A stretch of DNA of 64,000 nt from NCBI RefSeq assembly GCF_008017835.1, contig NZ_VRLT01000059.1, forward strand, positions 186,001 through 250,000, given 5' to 3'. Shown here piece after piece: positions 36,372 to 43,824 of this stretch. This DNA is from Mesonia sp. HuA40 (GTDB lineage Bacteria > Bacteroidota > Bacteroidia > Flavobacteriales > Flavobacteriaceae). Each line of letters starts with the position of its first letter. The stretch's first letter is position 1. The position numbers and the translations under genes were made by a program. A model generated the notes under the pieces. That model saw nothing but the letters and a program-made list of their open reading frames with translations, was not told the origin of the DNA and searched no databases.

Positions 36372-36400
36372 TTTATAAACTAATCTAAATCCAATAAATT

Positions 36401-37402
36401 ATGAAAACAGACATTCTAAAAACAGAAACACAATTGCATTTCTTAAAAAAAACTTTCAAGAAGCAATTGGAAAAAAAGTTAAAGCTAACGCCCGTATCGG
36501 CGCCATTGGCTGTTATTGAAAATACTGGAATAAACGATGACCTGAATGGGATTGAAAGATGTGTTCAATTTCCTATTAAAGCCCTAAACGATGAAAAGGC
36601 TGTTGTGGTAAATTCATTAGCAAAATGGAAAAGGCACAGGTTAAAAGAACTAGATTTTAAACCAAACACGGGCATAATCACAGACATGCGTGCAATACGA
36701 CCCGATGAAGATTATAGTCCAATTCACTCTATTTACGTTGATCAATGGGATTGGGAAAAAGTAATTGAAAAAGAAGACCGCAACTTAAAAACCCTCAAAA
36801 AAACCGTAAAAAAGATTTATAAAGCCCTGCTTAAAGCCGAAAAAAAAGTTGAAGATCGTTTTAAAATAAAAACTAAACTACCGCAAGAAATAACGTTTAT
36901 TCACACCGAAGACTTACTACAACGCTACCCACACCTACCAGCCAAGCAAAGAGAAGATAAAGTAGCAAAAGAATATGGTGCTGTATTTTTAATTGGTATT
37001 GGTGGTTCCTTAAGCAATGGCGAGACGCACGATGGCAGAGCGGCAGATTACGATGATTGGTCTACCCCTACTTGTGCTAAATACAATGGTTTAAACGGCG
37101 ATATTTTGGTATGGAATCCCGTATTACAACAAGCCTTTGAATTATCTTCAATGGGTATCAGGGTTGATTCAAAAACATTATTGCAGCAATTGGAAAAACG
37201 AGATCAATTATATAAGAAAGATTATTATTTTCATCAATTGTTACTCAACGATTTATTGATGCCTAGTATGGGCGGCGGTATAGGGCAGTCTCGTGTAGCC
37301 ATGTTTCTATTGAATAAAAAGCATATAGGCGAAGTTCAAAGCAGCATTTGGTCTCCTAAAGTAAGAACAGCACTGCAAGCCCAAAACATTTTTCTATTAT
37401 GA
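36401..37402 (+). CDS. asnA: Aspartate-ammonia ligase (asparagine synthetase A)
   Basis: Makes asparagine from aspartate, ammonia and ATP. The 333-residue protein matches AsnA in length and motifs: FLKKTFKKQLEKKLKLTPVSAPL at the N-terminus, the central VVVNSLAKWKRHRL with class II tRNA-synthetase-like residues, RAIRPDEDYSPIHSIYVDQW, and the C-terminal GGGIGQSRVAMFLL (motif 3 Arg). The gene is single, ending in a shared terminator before a convergent tRNA-Ser. Expression is predicted to be controlled by the Asn-codon leader and terminator just upstream; no AsnC-type regulator is adjacent. Confidence 0.97.
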   Translation: MKTDILKTETQLHFLKKTFKKQLEKKLKLTPVSAPLAVIENTGINDDLNGIERCVQFPIKALNDEKAVVVNSLAKWKRHRLKELDFKPNTGIITDMRAIRPDEDYSPIHSIYVDQWDWEKVIEKEDRNLKTLKKTVKKIYKALLKAEKKVEDRFKIKTKLPQEITFIHTEDLLQRYPHLPAKQREDKVAKEYGAVFLIGIGGSLSNGETHDGRAADYDDWSTPTCAKYNGLNGDILVWNPVLQQAFELSSMGIRVDSKTLLQQLEKRDQLYKKDYYFHQLLLNDLLMPSMGGGIGQSRVAMFLLNKKHIGEVQSSIWSPKVRTALQAQNIFLL

Positions 37403-37455
37403 CCCTAAGAATATAATGAGCAATTTTAAAATGAAATTAAAAATGCAAGAAACAA

Positions 37456-37483
37456 AAAACCCACAGTAAAAACTGTGGGTTTT
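37456..37483. terminator. Bidirectional terminator between asnA and tRNA-Ser
   Basis: An 11-bp perfect stem (AAAACCCACAG at 37456-37466, CTGTGGGTTTT at 37473-37483) with a six-base loop. A/T tracts on both sides make it usable for asnA on the plus strand and for the tRNA on the minus strand. Confidence 0.85.
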
Positions 37484-37489
37484 CTTTTG

Positions 37490-37574
37490 CGGAGAAAGAG
37501 GGATTCGAACCCCCGGAGGTGTGACCCTCGCCGGTTTTCAAGACCGGTGCATTCGACCACTCTGCCATTTCTCC
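37490..37574 (-). tRNA. tRNA-Ser (anticodon TGA)
   Basis: Read on the minus strand, GGAGAAATGGCAGAGTGG opens an 85-base tRNA with a 7-bp acceptor stem (GGAGAAA/TTTCTCC), the anticodon arm CCGGTCTTGAAAACCGG (TGA at 37538-37540 in complement), a long variable arm as expected for Ser, and the T-loop GGTTCGAATCC. The discriminator is G and CCA is not encoded (GCA follows). Confidence 0.96.
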
Positions 37575-37610
37575 TGAGCGTCTACCGAGCTTAACACCCG
37601 ATTGCGGTTG

Positions 37611-37639
37611 CAAATATAAACGCTTTTTTGGTTTCTCAA
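37611..37639 (-). promoter_or_regulatory. Promoter of tRNA-Ser
   Basis: On the minus strand, TTG at 37639-37637, an 18-base spacer and TATATTTG at 37618-37611 match the Bacteroidota TTG/TAnnTTTG promoter. The box is 36 bases upstream of the mature tRNA 5' end, leaving a short 5' leader for RNase P. Confidence 0.65.
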
Positions 37640-37715
37640 AAATATATTCAAGAAAAAAGAATTTTTTTTTAGCTCCTTTAATTGTAAATTCGTTGCTTTT
37701 AAACAATAAATCGAT

Positions 37716-38750
37716 ATGGCTCAACTCGTTAAGCAACCACTCTTACTTTTTATTTTTTTTGTTTTTTGTTTACAATCTTGTAAAATAAAAGATCATAACA
37801 CCGCAACAGAAATATCTACAGAAGAGAAGTACGCAAATACTATAGATGAAGAAAACCTTAAAAAGCATTTATATATATATGCTTCAGATAAATTCGAAGG
37901 TAGAGAAACCGGAGAACCAGGCCAAAAAAAGGCGGTTCAGTATTTAAAAAAGGTTTATCAAGAATTAAATATTCCATCAGCTTGGGGAAATGAAGAATAT
38001 TTTCAATTTATCCCTACTTCATTTTTCGACTATAAATTTAAAGATTCTGAAAATGTATTGGCATTTATCCGCGGAAGCGAAAAACCAGAGGAAGTATTAG
38101 TTATTTCGGCACATTTAGATCACGAAGGTATAGATGAAAATGGTAATGTTTTTAACGGTGCAGATGATGACGGTTCTGGTACGGTGGCCATATTAGAAAT
38201 CGCCAAAGCATTTAAATTAGCTCAAGAGCAAGGGCACGGTCCCAAACGTTCTATTTTATTTTTACATGTTACTGGAGAAGAAAAGGGATTATTAGGTTCT
38301 CGTTATTATGTTGAAAATCCTGTTTTCCCATTAAGTAATACCATTGCCAATTTAAATATTGATATGATAGGAAGAATTGACGAAGCTCATAAAAATAATC
38401 CTAATTATCTCTATTTAATTGGTAGCGATAAATTGAGTATTGACTTGCACGACATATCAGAGGAAGCCAATAAAAAATACACGCAAATAAATCTAGATTA
38501 TACTTTTAATGATGACAATGACCCCAACCGGTTTTATTACAGAAGTGATCATTATAATTTTGCTAAAAATAATATCCCTGTAATCTTTTATTTTAACGGG
38601 ACTCACGAAGATTATCATCGCATTAGCGATACGCCAGACAAAATAAATTATGAACTTCTTGCCTTACGCACAAAATTAATATTTCATACCGCGTGGTCCT
38701 TAGTCAATCGTGAGAACAGACCTAATTTGAACCAGCCAATTAATGATTAG
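37716..38750 (+). CDS. M28 family zinc peptidase, lipoprotein
   Basis: A 344-residue predicted aminopeptidase. The N-terminus is a lipoprotein signal with lipobox LQSC (Cys at about 22). Zinc ligands of the M28 fold appear in order: His in VISAHLDHEG, bridging Asp in FNGADDDGSGTV, the Glu-Glu pair in VTGEEKGLLGS, Asp in NLNIDMIGR, and His in THEDYHRISDTPDK near the end. It is expected to trim peptides on the periplasmic or outer surface. Its 3' end overlaps the convergent lipoprotein gene by 11 bases. Confidence 0.92.
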   Translation: MAQLVKQPLLLFIFFVFCLQSCKIKDHNTATEISTEEKYANTIDEENLKKHLYIYASDKFEGRETGEPGQKKAVQYLKKVYQELNIPSAWGNEEYFQFIPTSFFDYKFKDSENVLAFIRGSEKPEEVLVISAHLDHEGIDENGNVFNGADDDGSGTVAILEIAKAFKLAQEQGHGPKRSILFLHVTGEEKGLLGSRYYVENPVFPLSNTIANLNIDMIGRIDEAHKNNPNYLYLIGSDKLSIDLHDISEEANKKYTQINLDYTFNDDNDPNRFYYRSDHYNFAKNNIPVIFYFNGTHEDYHRISDTPDKINYELLALRTKLIFHTAWSLVNRENRPNLNQPIND

Positions 38751-39267
38751 AATCAAATTCAATTTGGATACTATTCAAACGAATATTGGTTTCTGGAACA
38801 TCAAAAGAAAGAATTAAATTTTTCTGATTGATTTTTAGTTCACCATTTCGTATAGCATAATAGCCAGCTTCTCCTCTACAGTAACAAGATTTGTGTAACA
38901 AAACCTTGTACTGAAGTAGCTCAATATTGATGGCCTTAATGGGATAATACTTATTAGGAAGCTCGATATATATATCCTCAAAATAATGTTGGTCTAGATG
39001 CATCTTGTCGGCATTAATTCGGCTAGTAAGTTTTATGATTTGCTTACTACTATCGGCTACAAATTGCGGATAAATTTGGTTACTTACCTCATCTTTTAAA
39101 AGAATCATTTTTTTATTACCCATTATTTCGGCTTCACAAGCACTTTCTTCCATACACCCAGATAGCCAATTAATAGACTTAATTGCACTAGGTTGTTTTG
39201 ATGATATTTGTGATGTTTTACAGCCGATGAATAAACTACTAATCAAAAATAAGTACAGTAAACGCAT
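38740..39267 (-). CDS. Hypothetical lipoprotein
   Basis: A 175-residue protein not recognised as a named family. It has a lipoprotein signal (LYLFLISSLFIGC, Cys at 16). The mature part contains a Cys pair (SGCMEESACEAE) and a later pair (HKSCYCRGEAG), so disulphides or a metal-binding site are possible, with alternating beta-strand-like segments toward the C-terminus (LKINQKNLILSFDVP). Its last 11 bases overlap the convergent M28 peptidase gene. The M28 gene and this one therefore probably share the transcription-end zone. Confidence 0.75.
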   Translation of the reverse strand: MRLLYLFLISSLFIGCKTSQISSKQPSAIKSINWLSGCMEESACEAEIMGNKKMILLKDEVSNQIYPQFVADSSKQIIKLTSRINADKMHLDQHYFEDIYIELPNKYYPIKAINIELLQYKVLLHKSCYCRGEAGYYAIRNGELKINQKNLILSFDVPETNIRLNSIQIEFDSNH

Positions 39268-39366
39268 GTTTTTTTATCAAAAATAGACAATATTTAAGAA
39301 AAACAACCGCATAATAAAATAACTTTTGTTTAACTATTTAGATATTTTATTAAACAATAAAAACTG

Positions 39367-39374
39367 TACTTTTG
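39367..39374 (+). promoter_or_regulatory. Candidate -7 box TACTTTTG for the SRPBCC-SDR-photolyase operon
   Basis: Exact TAnnTTTG match, ending only four bases before the ATG at 39379. If used, the transcript would begin at or just next to the start codon (leaderless). No TTG at -33 was found. Confidence 0.4.
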
Positions 39375-39378
39375 AGAT

Positions 39379-39840
39379 ATGAAAATTTATACTTTACAAA
39401 GTAAACAGCGTTTTCCCATTTCGGTAGAGCAAGCTTGGAATTTTTTATCAGATCCTAAAAATCTTAAAATTATCACTCCAGATTATATGGGGTTTCATAT
39501 TCAATCAGGAGCAGATCGACCGATGTATGCAGGACAAATCATTGAGTATATCGTAACGCCTATTGCTGGCATTAAAACCAAATGGGTCACAGAAATCACT
39601 CATGTTGAAAAAGGTAAATATTTTGTCGACGAACAAAGGTTTGGCCCATATTCACTATGGCATCACAAGCATTTTATAAACGAAATTCCCGGAGGTGTAG
39701 AAATGGAAGATATTGTGCATTACAAATTACCCTTAGGAATTCTTGGACAATTGGTTCATCCGATATTGGTTCAGCCAAAATTAGAAGAGATTTTTAGTTA
39801 CAGAACCCAAAAGTTGGAAAAACTATTTGGTAAATTTTAA
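39379..39840 (+). CDS. SRPBCC family ligand-binding protein
   Basis: A 153-residue protein of the START/Bet v1-like (SRPBCC) fold. It begins with the family pattern LQSKQRFPISVEQAWNFLSD, followed by PKNLKIITPDYMGF, an acidic/aromatic beta-sheet region and the C-terminal long helix (YRTQKLEKLFGKF). Members bind small hydrophobic ligands; the form with NLKIITPDYM is commonly found near photolyases and short-chain dehydrogenases in Bacteroidota, as here. First gene of a three-gene operon (5-base and 2-base gaps). Confidence 0.85.
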   Translation: MKIYTLQSKQRFPISVEQAWNFLSDPKNLKIITPDYMGFHIQSGADRPMYAGQIIEYIVTPIAGIKTKWVTEITHVEKGKYFVDEQRFGPYSLWHHKHFINEIPGGVEMEDIVHYKLPLGILGQLVHPILVQPKLEEIFSYRTQKLEKLFGKF

Positions 39841-39845
39841 TTATT

Positions 39846-40541
39846 ATGGAAAAAACAATTTTATTTATTGGAGGTAGTAAAGGTATAGGATTTGAATCTG
39901 TAAAATTGCTACACGATACGCATAATGTTCTTGTCGCCTCACGTAGCGAAGGTAAATTATCAGAAACCAAAGCAAAACATTTAGAGTTTGATGCCTTTCA
40001 GGATGACATCAACACACTTAATTTACCTGATAATCTTGACGGACTGGTTTATTGCCCAGGAACTATAAACCTAAAACCCTTTAACCGACTTAAAACCGAT
40101 GATTTCGAGGAAGATTTACAAAAGAATTTTCTTTCATTAGTAAACATTACTAAAGAACTTTTACCTAAACTAAAAAAAGGAAATCATCCTAGCATTGTAT
40201 ACTTCAGCACAGTAGCGGTACAATTGGGTATGCCATTTCATACCAGCGTAGCAGCATCAAAAGGAGCTGTTGAAGGTTTTACGCGTGCTTTGGCTGCCGA
40301 GAATGCCCCTACCCTTCGCGTCAATGCTATTGCGCCATCTTTAACCGATACAGGTCTAGCCGATAAAATGCTAAATAGCGAAAAGAAGTTAGAAAGTATG
40401 AATGAGCGACATCCTTTGAAGCGTATCGGCAAACCTGGTGATATTGCGGCAATGGTTAAATTTCTACTAGGTGAAGATAGCAGTTGGATTACTGGCCAAA
40501 TTATGAAGGTAGATGGTGGTCTGTCTTCGGTAAAACTTTAA
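39846..40541 (+). CDS. SDR family oxidoreductase lacking the catalytic Tyr
   Basis: A 231-residue short-chain dehydrogenase. The NAD(P)-binding loop is FIGGSKGIGFESV at the N-terminus, the NNAG-equivalent is VYCPGTINLKPF, the Ser of the active site is at 121 in VYFSTVAVQ, and Lys is at 139 in TSVAASKGAVEG. The Tyr expected four residues before Lys is Val135, so the classical Tyr-Lys dyad is incomplete. The C-terminal TGQIMKVDGGLS is typical. It is flanked in one operon by a SRPBCC protein and a photolyase; a role in pigment or light-response chemistry is suggested only by context. Confidence 0.87.
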   Translation: MEKTILFIGGSKGIGFESVKLLHDTHNVLVASRSEGKLSETKAKHLEFDAFQDDINTLNLPDNLDGLVYCPGTINLKPFNRLKTDDFEEDLQKNFLSLVNITKELLPKLKKGNHPSIVYFSTVAVQLGMPFHTSVAASKGAVEGFTRALAAENAPTLRVNAIAPSLTDTGLADKMLNSEKKLESMNERHPLKRIGKPGDIAAMVKFLLGEDSSWITGQIMKVDGGLSSVKL

Positions 40542-40543
40542 AT

Positions 40544-41851
40544 ATGTCAAAAGAAATAAATTTTTTTTGGTTTAGACGAGATCTAAGACTTGATGATAAC
40601 AAAGGTTTGTTAGAAGCATTAAAGTCTGATTACCCTGTATTGCCTATATTTATTTTCGATTCGCAAATTTTAAGTGACTTACCTAAACAAGACCCCAGAG
40701 TCACTTTTATTTATGAAAGGTTACAATCTATGCGGTCTGTTTTACAGGATGAATATAGTAGTTCAATTGCAATATTTTATGGAGAACCACTCACCATTTT
40801 TAAGCAAATAATAAAAGAGTATGATGTAAAGCAAGTATTTACCAATCGGGATTATGAGCCTTATGCAATTTCGCGAGATAAAAAAATAGAAGAGTTACTC
40901 CAAGTTCATAAAATAGATTTTATTACACATAAAGATCAGGTAATTTTTGAAAAGGAGGAAATTGTAAAAGACAATGGCGAACCTTATTTGGTGTACACCC
41001 CTTACATGAAAAAATGGCGCTCCGCATTTAAGAAGGAGATGGCAGAACCTTTTTATTCCAACTCATACACAGATAATTATTATAAGAACTCCCGGCTACC
41101 CAATTTAAGCCTTTCGGATATTGGCTTTGAAAAATCTTCAATATCTTTTCCTGAATATGATGTAACCCCTACTACCCTAAATGAATACCCAGAAAATAGA
41201 GATTTACCGGCAAAGAGGGCTACTTCAAACCTAAGTCCGCATTTACGCTTTGGAAGTGTCGGGTTAAGAAAAATACTAAAGAAGGCGCTGCAAGCTAAAG
41301 ATGATACCTTTCTAAAAGAATTGATATGGAGAGAGTTTTTTATGCAGATTTTGTATCATTTTCCTGAGACAGCAACCAATGCCTTTAAGAAAAAATACGA
41401 TAATATCGCTTGGCGAAATAATGAAGAAGAGTTTAAAAAATGGAAAGAGGGAAAAACCGGTTATCCAATGGTTGATGCTGGCATGCGGCAATTGAACCAA
41501 ACAGGGTTAATGCACAATAGAGTACGAATGGTGGTAGGTAGTTTTTTATGCAAACATCTGTTAATTGATTGGCGATGGGGCGAAGCATATTTTGCCGAAA
41601 AACTTCTTGACTATGAAATGTCTTCTAACGTAGGTAATTGGCAATGGGTTGCGGGTTGTGGTGTTGATGCTGCGCCTTATTTTAGAATTTTTAATCCGCA
41701 TAGCCAATTAGAAAAATTTGATAAGGATAAAAATTACATTAAAAAATGGATACCTGAACTGGAAACAGGAAACTATATTTCTCCAGTGGTAGAACATAAA
41801 GAAGCTCGTGAGAGGTGCTTAAAAGTATATAAAGCGGCTGTTAAGAATTAG
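40544..41851 (+). CDS. Deoxyribodipyrimidine photolyase / cryptochrome family
   Basis: A 435-residue flavoprotein that repairs UV-induced pyrimidine dimers with blue light. The N-terminal antenna domain starts NFFWFRRDLRLDDNKGLLEA; the C-terminal FAD domain has LRFGSVGLRKIL, ELIWREFFMQIL, GYPMVDAGMRQLNQTG, and NVGNWQWVAGCGVDAAPYF with the Trp and Asp/Asn region of class I CPD photolyases. A (6-4) or DASH activity cannot be excluded by eye. ATG at 40544 is chosen; a frame up to 40484 lies inside the preceding SDR gene. The 3' end is built into a 21-bp inverted repeat. Confidence 0.92.
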   Translation: MSKEINFFWFRRDLRLDDNKGLLEALKSDYPVLPIFIFDSQILSDLPKQDPRVTFIYERLQSMRSVLQDEYSSSIAIFYGEPLTIFKQIIKEYDVKQVFTNRDYEPYAISRDKKIEELLQVHKIDFITHKDQVIFEKEEIVKDNGEPYLVYTPYMKKWRSAFKKEMAEPFYSNSYTDNYYKNSRLPNLSLSDIGFEKSSISFPEYDVTPTTLNEYPENRDLPAKRATSNLSPHLRFGSVGLRKILKKALQAKDDTFLKELIWREFFMQILYHFPETATNAFKKKYDNIAWRNNEEEFKKWKEGKTGYPMVDAGMRQLNQTGLMHNRVRMVVGSFLCKHLLIDWRWGEAYFAEKLLDYEMSSNVGNWQWVAGCGVDAAPYFRIFNPHSQLEKFDKDKNYIKKWIPELETGNYISPVVEHKEARERCLKVYKAAVKN

Positions 41852-41870
41852 CCGCTTTATATACTTTTAA
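41819..41870. terminator. Long bidirectional terminator, 21-bp perfect inverted repeat
   Basis: The arms 41819-41839 and 41850-41870 are perfect complements (TTAAAAGTATATAAAGCGGC plus one more base), with a 10-base loop. The left arm is inside the photolyase coding sequence and the stop codon 41849-41851 is at the loop/right-arm boundary. The T-rich ends on both strands allow termination of the photolyase operon and of the convergent methyltransferase gene. Confidence 0.88.
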
Positions 41871-41876
41871 TCGTTC

Positions 41877-43037
41877 TTATTGCTTAATCTTATGCACTTT
41901 TTTTGTTCCAGAATAAATCTCATATTTCAAAAGCCTGGCTTCTAACTTTGCATTGAATAGTTTTATTTTTCGAGAAGGTCGTAGACCTACATTTTTTATC
42001 GCTTCAAAATCAGATACTATAAACCAAGCTTGAGTATCTGGATAATTTTGTTTTAAAGTATCTCCTAAGCTAGAGTAAAAGCGAGGTATATCAATCGATA
42101 ACCTTTCCCCGTAAGGGGGATTAAATACCATGTGTAAATGGCCATCTACTGGTTTTTCGCTGTTAAAAAAATCTAATTGTTCAATTTTTATAAACTCTTC
42201 TAAGTTTGCATTTTTAACGTTATCTTGTGCCTTTCGCACTGCAGAAGGGGCTTTATCGTATCCAATAATAGTATACTCAAAACCACGTATTTTATTTAAA
42301 ACCGACTCTTCTATCTTTTCAAATAAATCAACATCCCAATCTTTCCAACGTTCAAAACCGAATTCTTTTTTATTTAAGTTGGGTGGTATATTACACGCAA
42401 TCATTGCAGCTTCTATTAATAATGTACCACTACCACACATTGGGTCTAAGAAATGTGATTGACCGTCCCACCCGCTCAGTAAAAGCATACCGGCTGCCAG
42501 TACCTCATTTATTGGGGCAATATTAGTTGCCGTTTTATATCCGCGCTTGTGAAGCGATTGCCCAGAACTATCTAGTGAAACTGTACAAAGACTTTCTTCA
42601 ATATGGATGTTTATTCTTAAATCTGGATAATCTAAATCAATATTAGGTCTTTTTGAGCTCTGATCTCTAAACCGATCAACTATTGCGTCTTTAGTTTTAA
42701 GCGCTATAAATTTACTATGGGTGAATCGGCTTGAGTGCACAGTTGCGTCAACCGCCAATGTTCCATTATTATCTATAAAATTCTCCCACTTTACAGCGTA
42801 TATTTTTTTATATAAATCGTCTTCATTAAATATTTTAAACTGCTTAATGGGTTTTAAAATTTTAATTGCGGTTCTCAGGCTTAAATTTGCCTTATACATA
42901 AAACCTTTGTCTCCCTCGAACCTAACATTTCGAACACCCTTTTTAACGTTAATCGCGCCTAAGTTCTTTAACTCAGTTTCCAAAACCTCCTCTAATCCGT
43001 ATAGGGTTTTGGCCACCATTTCAAAATTATTTTGCAT
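41877..43037 (-). CDS. THUMP-domain RNA methyltransferase (RlmL N-terminal-like, m2G type)
   Basis: A 386-residue class I SAM-dependent RNA methyltransferase. The N-terminal part (VAKTLYGLEEVLETELKNLG) and the following THUMP domain to about residue 155 are typical of the YcbY/RlmL and TrmN family. The catalytic domain has motif I FLDPMCGSGTLLIEAA, and motif IV FNPPYGERL, the NPPY form used by N2-guanine methyltransferases. The likely product is m2G in 23S rRNA or tRNA. It is divergent from the small methyltransferase at 43081, sharing a palindromic promoter region. Confidence 0.92.
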   Translation of the reverse strand: MQNNFEMVAKTLYGLEEVLETELKNLGAINVKKGVRNVRFEGDKGFMYKANLSLRTAIKILKPIKQFKIFNEDDLYKKIYAVKWENFIDNNGTLAVDATVHSSRFTHSKFIALKTKDAIVDRFRDQSSKRPNIDLDYPDLRINIHIEESLCTVSLDSSGQSLHKRGYKTATNIAPINEVLAAGMLLLSGWDGQSHFLDPMCGSGTLLIEAAMIACNIPPNLNKKEFGFERWKDWDVDLFEKIEESVLNKIRGFEYTIIGYDKAPSAVRKAQDNVKNANLEEFIKIEQLDFFNSEKPVDGHLHMVFNPPYGERLSIDIPRFYSSLGDTLKQNYPDTQAWFIVSDFEAIKNVGLRPSRKIKLFNAKLEARLLKYEIYSGTKKVHKIKQ

Positions 43038-43055
43038 ATATAAATTCTCTTACGG

Positions 43056-43074
43056 CAAAAATACATTATTTTTG
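43056..43074. promoter_or_regulatory. Palindromic pair of divergent -7 boxes
   Basis: CAAAAATA at 43056-43063 reads TATTTTTG on the minus strand, and TATTTTTG at 43067-43074 reads forward; a CAT centre separates these perfect 8-bp arms. Each matches TAnnTTTG and points at one of the two divergent methyltransferase genes (starts at 43037 and 43081). It could instead be an operator for a dimeric regulator. Confidence 0.45.
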
Positions 43075-43080
43075 TGGGCT

Positions 43081-43824
43081 ATGAGAATTGACGATAAAAA
43101 ATGGTACGCACATTGGTTTGATACCCCTCATTACCATAAACTCTATAAGCATAGAGATGAAAAAGAGGCTGCTTTTTTTATGAATAATCTGGTTGAATAC
43201 CTAGGTTTAAAACGTGGTACACATATTTTAGATGTGGCTTGTGGTAGAGGAAGACACGCCAATTTTTTAAATAAAATAGGGCTTGAAGTAACGGCTATAG
43301 ACCTTTCTTACAATAATATAGCATTTGCTGAGCAATATGCCAATGAATCTTTGCATTTTAAAAGACAAGATATGCGCTTGGCGCTGCCTGCCAAGTTTGA
43401 TGCCATTTTTAATTTGTTTACGAGTTTCGGTTATTTTGAAGATGATGAAGATAATGAAATGGTTTTAAAAGCTTTTAAAGAGCAACTTAAACCAAAGGCT
43501 TGTGCCGTTATCGATTTTGTGAATAAAAATCACGTTCAAAAAAATCTGATTAAAGAAGAAACTAAACGGGTTGAAGAGATTATTTTTCATATAAAACGAA
43601 GAATAGATTCTAAATTTATATATAAAGATATCAGCTTTGAGTCTGAGGGGCAATATTTTCATTTTACTGAGCGAGTAAGAGCATTTGAGTTAGTTGATTT
43701 TAAACATTTTTTTAATAAGCTAGGGCTTAATTTAGTCAATGTTTTTGGCGATTACCAATTAAATACTTTTGACGTAACCGAATCACCAAGAATGATATTA
43801 ATTGTAAATCTCGCAGATGAGTAG
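43081..43824 (+). CDS. Class I SAM-dependent methyltransferase
   Basis: A 247-residue methyltransferase. Motif I is HILDVACGRGRHANFLNKIG at about residue 48, motif II VTAIDLSYNNIAFA ends with the SAM-binding Asp, and the region AIFNLFTSFGYFEDDEDNE follows. The pattern is that of small-molecule or protein methyltransferases of the Methyltransf_25 group; no substrate is evident. The start at 43081 gives the family N-terminus with KKWYAHWFDTPHYHKLYKHR; an in-frame extension to 42721 lies wholly inside the opposite-strand gene and is discarded. Overlaps the ZIP gene by 8 bases. Confidence 0.87.
   Translation: MRIDDKKWYAHWFDTPHYHKLYKHRDEKEAAFFMNNLVEYLGLKRGTHILDVACGRGRHANFLNKIGLEVTAIDLSYNNIAFAEQYANESLHFKRQDMRLALPAKFDAIFNLFTSFGYFEDDEDNEMVLKAFKEQLKPKACAVIDFVNKNHVQKNLIKEETKRVEEIIFHIKRRIDSKFIYKDISFESEGQYFHFTERVRAFELVDFKHFFNKLGLNLVNVFGDYQLNTFDVTESPRMILIVNLADE

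Noticed and set aside
37437-37736. Minus-strand ORF of 99 codons with a Ser/Gly-rich stretch
   Set aside because: It reads straight through tRNA-Ser; this is a common false ORF produced by tRNA genes.
42721-43080. N-terminal extension of the methyltransferase that starts at 43081
   Set aside because: The extra 120 codons lie entirely inside the opposite-strand THUMP methyltransferase gene, and the ATG at 43081 gives the natural family N-terminus.
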